Assembly (NCBI RefSeq): GCF_041358175.1
Contig: NZ_JBGKBE010000002.1
Location: 310,001-374,000 of the forward strand
Length of the DNA stretch: 64,000 nucleotides
Direction of reading: 5' to 3'
DNA from: Muriicola sp041358175
Lineage (GTDB): Bacteria; Bacteroidota; Bacteroidia; Flavobacteriales; Flavobacteriaceae
Every line of letters starts with the position of its first letter. Positions within the stretch are counted from its first letter, which is position 1. The notes below the pieces were generated by a model. It saw nothing but the letters and a program-made list of their open reading frames with translations, was not told the origin of the DNA and made no database searches. This document shows, in pieces, positions 60,013-64,000 of the stretch. Position numbers and translations under genes: made by a program.

Positions 60013-62847
60013 ATGGAGGTTAAACTCAATGTTGTATTACTCAATATTTTTTGCCTGATCATAGTTTCGGGGACCTCTCTGGTTTCTGCCCAGCATACCA
60101 ATATTATCAAAGCAGAACTAGACCAGGAGACCCAGACTATACAAATACAGCAGGAATTCACTTACCTGAATAGTTCTCCCGACACCCTTAGAACCCTGTT
60201 TTTTAATGATTGGGCACATGCGTATTCAGATAAGAAAACGGCATTGGCAAAAAGATTTGCTGAAGACTTTAAAAAAAGCCTGCACCTGGCCAAGGAAGAG
60301 GAACGGGGCTCTACCCAAATTTTAGGAATGGCCGATTTCGAATTCAGGAACCTTTCATTTAAGCGAACAAAACAAAAGGATCTGATTGAAATTTCCCTTA
60401 ACAGTCCGCTTCCCCCTGACGCATCCCTAAAAATTTATTTCACGTATACGGTAAAACTCCCCCCCAATCGCTATACGCCTTATGGCTATAATTCCAGGGG
60501 CGGTTTTTATCTGAAAGACTGGTATCTCACTCCCGCGGTTTACGACGGTTCCTGGCAATTGTATTCCAATAAGAATCTCGAAGATCTTTATACCGGAATC
60601 ACTAATACGAACATCAATTTTACTTATCCGGCCGGACTCTTTTTGGGGACTAATTTTAATGAGGTCAATATCACCACCTACCCCAATAAACAGGTTGCCA
60701 GTTTAAAGGGAGAAAATCGCAAAAGCTGTGATATTATTCTGAATTTCTCCAATAAGTTTATCAAGCACGTTACCCCCTACCTCATTGTAGTAACGGATAT
60801 TAGATCACCCAAATACGATGAAATTTCCCAGGGGATTTCCATCAACCGGATCACAAGGTTTATTCATGAAAATCTGGGGGAGTTTCCCTACGAACAACTG
60901 CTGGTGAGTGAAATCGACTTTAATAAAAATCCTCTTTATGGCCTCAATCAGCTCCCTTCCTTTATCAGGCCCTACCAGGAACAGTTTCAGTTTGAAATGA
61001 AATTTCTTAAGACGGCTGTTCTCAGTTATCTGCGTGAAACCCTTTTTATGAATCCACGAAAAGAGCAATGGGTTTCCGATGCCATCGTCAATTATCTGAT
61101 GATCAATTTTGTAGACACCTATTATCCGGATCAAAAACTCCTTGGGAAATTGTCAACAATCTGGCCTATTAGTTCCTTCAATCTTGCAAAGATGTCTTTT
61201 AATGATCAGTATCCCTTCCTGTACATGCTCACAGCCAGGAAGAACCTTGACCAAGGTCTTACTACACCTAATGATTCCCTGATTAAGTTCAATCAGAAAA
61301 TTGCTAATAATTACAAAGCCGGACTGGGATTGGCATATCTCGCAGCGTATACTAGCAGGGAGGAAATAAACAAAAGCATTAAAGAATTCTACAATAGCCA
61401 TAAACTACAGCCTGTTACCCCTGAAGATTTTAAAAGAAGTATCCTTTCTAATGCTACTAAGGATGTGGATTGGTTTTTTGACACCTACGTGAATACCGAT
61501 AAACGAATCGATTTTAAAATTAAAAAAGTTAATAAGTCGGATGACACCCTTGAAGTACTCCTGAAAAACAAAAGCGGCACCAATGTTCCTATTTCTCTCT
61601 TTGGTTTACGGAACGACACTGTGGTTTCGAATTATTGGTTTTCTGATATCACAGAACTGGATACAGTTTCTATCCCCAATTTACAGGAAGACCGATTAGT
61701 GTTGAATTACGACCAGAAAATTCCGGAATTTAACCAACGGGATAACTGGAAGTCCCTAAGTGGCTTCTTTTCAAGTAATAAAAAATTTAAGCTGCAGTTC
61801 CTCAAAGATGCAGAAAACCCCTACTACAATCAGATCTTTTATATGCCTGTGGCCGGCTTTAATGTCTATGACGGAATTTCTCCGGGCTTGAGATTCTCAA
61901 ATAAAACCTTGTTGGAAAGGCCTTTTATATTTACTGCGGCCCCTTCTTTTGCACTCAAGGAAAGATCCCTTGTTGGGAACGCAGGCCTGAACTATCGCAA
62001 ATATTTAAAGAAAAGCGGGTTGTATGTAATGAACTTTAGTCTTAACGCCTCTAGTTTTCACTTCCAGACCAATTCGCGATACAGTACGATCACCCCTGCC
62101 GTGGGACTCGGTTGGCGTCCTGATGATTTAATTTCCAACGAACGAAAGTCCCTCGTTTTCCGATACGTGAATGTTCTGCGGGATATAGACCCCTCCCTGA
62201 CCATAGAGACCGATCCTGATTACAGTGTATTCAATATGCGATACAACCATTATAACAATGGGATTATCAACTTCTTCTCCTGGTTTATGGACGCCCAGTA
62301 TTCGGCCGATTTTGCCAAGTTGGCGCTTAATTTTGAATACAGGAAATTGTTTGATAATAACAGGCAACTCAACCTGAGATTTTTTGCCGGTAAGTTTCTC
62401 AGGAATGAGACCAATTCTGATTTCTTCAGTTTTGCCCTGGACAGACCTACAGATTATTTGTTTGATTACAATTATCTGGGACGATCTGAAGAATCAGGTA
62501 TCACCAGTCAGCAAATTATCATTGCCGAGGGCGGATTTAAATCCCAACTCGAAAATCCCTTTGCTAATGATTGGATAACTACGGTCAATGCCAGTTTTAA
62601 CCTCTGGCGCTGGATAGAGTTATACGGAGATCTTGGGTATGTAAGAAACCGGGGGATGGATCCGAGGTTTGTATACGATTCCGGGGTTCGATTAAATCTG
62701 GTTACAGATTATTTCGAGCTGTATTTCCCGCTTTATTCGAATAACGGTTGGGAAATTGCGCAACCTGATTATGATGAAAAGATTCGTTTTGTAGTGACGC
62801 TCAGTCCCAGAACACTTATCGGACTGTTTACTCGAAAGTGGTTTTAG
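60013..62847 (+). CDS. Degenerate M1-peptidase-like protein fused to outer-membrane beta-barrel
   Basis: 944 residues. Signal peptide (LVSAQ). Residues about 25-480 follow the M1 aminopeptidase plan (N-terminal saddle with FFNDWAHAYSD, PPNRYTPYGYNSRGGFYLKDWYLTP, then the gluzincin region). Where HEXXH should be the sequence reads RETLF (341-345), and the WLxEGxAxY position reads WVSDAIVNY (353-361). Zinc ligands are lost, so it is probably not a peptidase. Residues about 600-944 are beta-strands ending TRKWF, an outer-membrane barrel. It may be a surface binding or transport protein. It starts seven bases after the LOG gene. Confidence 0.75.
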   Translation: MEVKLNVVLLNIFCLIIVSGTSLVSAQHTNIIKAELDQETQTIQIQQEFTYLNSSPDTLRTLFFNDWAHAYSDKKTALAKRFAEDFKKSLHLAKEEERGSTQILGMADFEFRNLSFKRTKQKDLIEISLNSPLPPDASLKIYFTYTVKLPPNRYTPYGYNSRGGFYLKDWYLTPAVYDGSWQLYSNKNLEDLYTGITNTNINFTYPAGLFLGTNFNEVNITTYPNKQVASLKGENRKSCDIILNFSNKFIKHVTPYLIVVTDIRSPKYDEISQGISINRITRFIHENLGEFPYEQLLVSEIDFNKNPLYGLNQLPSFIRPYQEQFQFEMKFLKTAVLSYLRETLFMNPRKEQWVSDAIVNYLMINFVDTYYPDQKLLGKLSTIWPISSFNLAKMSFNDQYPFLYMLTARKNLDQGLTTPNDSLIKFNQKIANNYKAGLGLAYLAAYTSREEINKSIKEFYNSHKLQPVTPEDFKRSILSNATKDVDWFFDTYVNTDKRIDFKIKKVNKSDDTLEVLLKNKSGTNVPISLFGLRNDTVVSNYWFSDITELDTVSIPNLQEDRLVLNYDQKIPEFNQRDNWKSLSGFFSSNKKFKLQFLKDAENPYYNQIFYMPVAGFNVYDGISPGLRFSNKTLLERPFIFTAAPSFALKERSLVGNAGLNYRKYLKKSGLYVMNFSLNASSFHFQTNSRYSTITPAVGLGWRPDDLISNERKSLVFRYVNVLRDIDPSLTIETDPDYSVFNMRYNHYNNGIINFFSWFMDAQYSADFAKLALNFEYRKLFDNNRQLNLRFFAGKFLRNETNSDFFSFALDRPTDYLFDYNYLGRSEESGITSQQIIIAEGGFKSQLENPFANDWITTVNASFNLWRWIELYGDLGYVRNRGMDPRFVYDSGVRLNLVTDYFELYFPLYSNNGWEIAQPDYDEKIRFVVTLSPRTLIGLFTRKWF

Positions 62848-62956
62848 ATATTAAATTATTCTTATTTTTTTCTCCAAAAACTTTTCTTCTTTTAATTAAT
62901 TGGGCAATTCATAGCTTTTTATTGACAAATTGTTAATGATTATCCCTTCTTTTCTA

Positions 62957-62987
62957 TTGTAAAAATCCTCAGTTTTTGATATTTTCG
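62957..62987 (+). promoter_or_regulatory. Promoter of second E1 fusion gene
   Basis: TTG (62957-62959), 20 bases, TATTTTCG (62980-62987), 16 bases before the ATG at 63004. Confidence 0.55.
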
Positions 62988-63003
62988 TAGAAATTTTCCG
63001 ACT

Positions 63004-64000
63004 ATGAACCCTGATCTTCAAACCAGCGAGGATATTTCCTTTGATGAATTTCGCAAGCAGATCTTCTACGATTATGAAATCGCAGTCATGAGTCGGGAAT
63101 GCAGTCTTCTCGGAAGGCGGGAGGTTCTTACCGGCAAAGCTAAATTTGGAATCTTCGGAGACGGGAAAGAATTGCCTCAACTCGCGATGGCACGATCTTT
63201 TAAGGATGGTGATTTCCGCAGTGGCTATTACCGGGATCAGACTTTTATGATGGCACTTGGACTGCTTTCTCCCAAAGAATTTTTCCACGGCCTTTATGCC
63301 ACTACTGATATTGAGAAAGAGCCCATGAGCGCCGGCCGGCAAATGGGGGGACATTTTGGTACGTTCAGCCTTCAGGAAGATGGAAGTTGGAAAGACCTTA
63401 CTGCTCAAAAGAATAGCAGCCCTGATATTAGCCCGACTGCCGGCCAGATGCCCCGTTTACTCGGACTCGCACTTGCCTCCAAGATTTATCGAAATGAAAA
63501 ATCAATCAAAGGGGATAATTTTTCAAATAACGGGAATGAAGTCGCCTGGGGAACCATAGGGAATGCCAGTACTAGTGAAGGACATTTTTTTGAAACCTTC
63601 AATGCTGCAGGTGTACTTCAGGTACCTATGGTAATAAGTGTCTGGGATGATGCCTATGGCATTTCTGTTCCTGCAAAGTATCAGACCACCAAAGAAAATA
63701 TTTCCGAGATCCTAAAAGGGTTTCAAAGAACCGAAGAGGAAGCAGGCTATGAAATTCTCAGGGTAAAAGGCTGGGATTACACCGCACTTATCCACGCTTA
63801 TGAAAATGCCTCTGATATAGCCAGGGAAGAACATGTCCCCGTTTTGATCCATGTTACTGAACTTACGCAACCACAGGGCCACAGTACGTCGGGATCGCAT
63901 GAAAGATACAAGTCGGATGAAAGGCTGGCCTGGGAGAAGGAAAATGATTGCAACAAACGGTTCAAAGAATGGATTCTATCCAATAAAATTGCCACAGAAG
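63004..64000 (+). CDS. 2-oxoacid dehydrogenase E1 fusion, N-terminal part (cut by window end)
   Basis: 332 codons are readable from the ATG at 63004 with no stop before the right edge. GRREVLTGKAKFGIFGDGKE, YYRDQTFMMALG and PMSAGRQMGGHFGTFS match flavobacterial E1-type dehydrogenases (often called transketolase or 2-oxoisovalerate dehydrogenase). The thiamine-diphosphate motif is altered: GNASTSEG (186-193) replaces G-D/E-G, and WDDAYGIS (214-221) replaces NNGYGLS. It is a clearly separate paralogue of the 27577-29553 gene. The beta half, and so full length, lies outside the window. Confidence 0.85.
   Translation, partial: MNPDLQTSEDISFDEFRKQIFYDYEIAVMSRECSLLGRREVLTGKAKFGIFGDGKELPQLAMARSFKDGDFRSGYYRDQTFMMALGLLSPKEFFHGLYATTDIEKEPMSAGRQMGGHFGTFSLQEDGSWKDLTAQKNSSPDISPTAGQMPRLLGLALASKIYRNEKSIKGDNFSNNGNEVAWGTIGNASTSEGHFFETFNAAGVLQVPMVISVWDDAYGISVPAKYQTTKENISEILKGFQRTEEEAGYEILRVKGWDYTALIHAYENASDIAREEHVPVLIHVTELTQPQGHSTSGSHERYKSDERLAWEKENDCNKRFKEWILSNKIATE

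Noticed and set aside
1..64000. tRNA, rRNA and riboswitch genes
   Set aside because: Looked for cloverleaf ends, CCA-like 3' arms and long conserved non-coding blocks in the gaps; none stood out, and the gaps are mostly too short.

Overview
This window looks like the chromosome of a marine Flavobacteriaceae-type Bacteroidetes. The evidence is: promoters of the Bacteroidetes form (TTTG, about 20 bases, TAnnTTTG) ahead of mutS2, uvrA, aroC and others; little sign of Shine-Dalgarno sites; many SPII lipoproteins; flavobacterial families (DUF6090-, DUF6268-, DUF6340- and DUF1835-like proteins, a TlpA/DUF4369-like protein, a Smr-less MutS2); and two single-chain alpha+beta 2-oxoacid dehydrogenase E1 proteins. 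Genus cannot be fixed by eye. No rRNA, tRNA, CRISPR array, transposase or integrase was recognised.

Layout. (1) 1-5486 is a strikingly AT-rich, tightly overlapped five-gene operon: the tail of an XRE-type regulator, a double-GHKL histidine-kinase-like ATPase, an output-less receiver protein, an HNH endonuclease and an NPPY adenine DNA methyltransferase. It reads as a restriction-modification/defence module wired to a two-component relay and is my best candidate for an undescribed system. (2) 5487-6369 is an AT-rich non-coding stretch with small repeats, probably the island edge. (3) 6370-20345 is ordinary, more GC-rich chromosome: an exported Hcp-like protein, DinB-like protein, subtilase lipoprotein, a small EHP-repeat lipoprotein, transglutaminase-like and S41 peptidase-like proteins, a YdeP-type molybdopterin oxidoreductase with a small partner, a beta-barrel, a 45-aa membrane peptide, an MFS exporter and TerC. 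(4) 20491-26200 is a seven-gene minus-strand operon combining a dedicated mini type II fatty acid synthase (ACP, KAS, dehydratase, FabL-like reductase) with a type III polyketide synthase, a methyltransferase and a FAD oxidoreductase: an alkylresorcinol/alkylpyrone/quinone-type lipid pathway. (5) 26281-34447 holds an OmpA-like lipoprotein, a lipocalin-like protein, an E1 fusion, a 2OG-Fe(II) oxygenase, a SUI1 protein, a DUF1835/nucleoside phosphorylase/binding-protein operon and ung. (6) 34519-54643 is mostly housekeeping and envelope genes: mutS2, a DAACS symporter, aroC, a divergent LpxH-like phosphoesterase, a GlcD-GlcF-like fusion, TlpA-like protein, an LVIVD-type lipoprotein, rhomboid, an LpxL-like acyltransferase, glmM, an AcpH-like protein and ggt. 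(7) 54640-59266 is a DNA-damage-like module: a LexA-like HTH-S24 regulator divergent from a DUF4130/TIGR03915-type repair protein, with four GGA-N5-TCC operators between them, followed by uvrA. (8) 59319-64000: a LOG-family protein, a degenerate M1-peptidase/beta-barrel fusion, and a second E1 fusion cut by the window end.

How the parts fit: the operon in (1) couples DNA recognition and modification to phosphorelay/ATPase signalling; the operon in (4) can make its own acyl starter, extend and cyclise it, then methylate and oxidise it; in (7) the S24 regulator very probably represses itself and its divergent repair neighbour. Family names come from motif recognition by eye, not from database searches.
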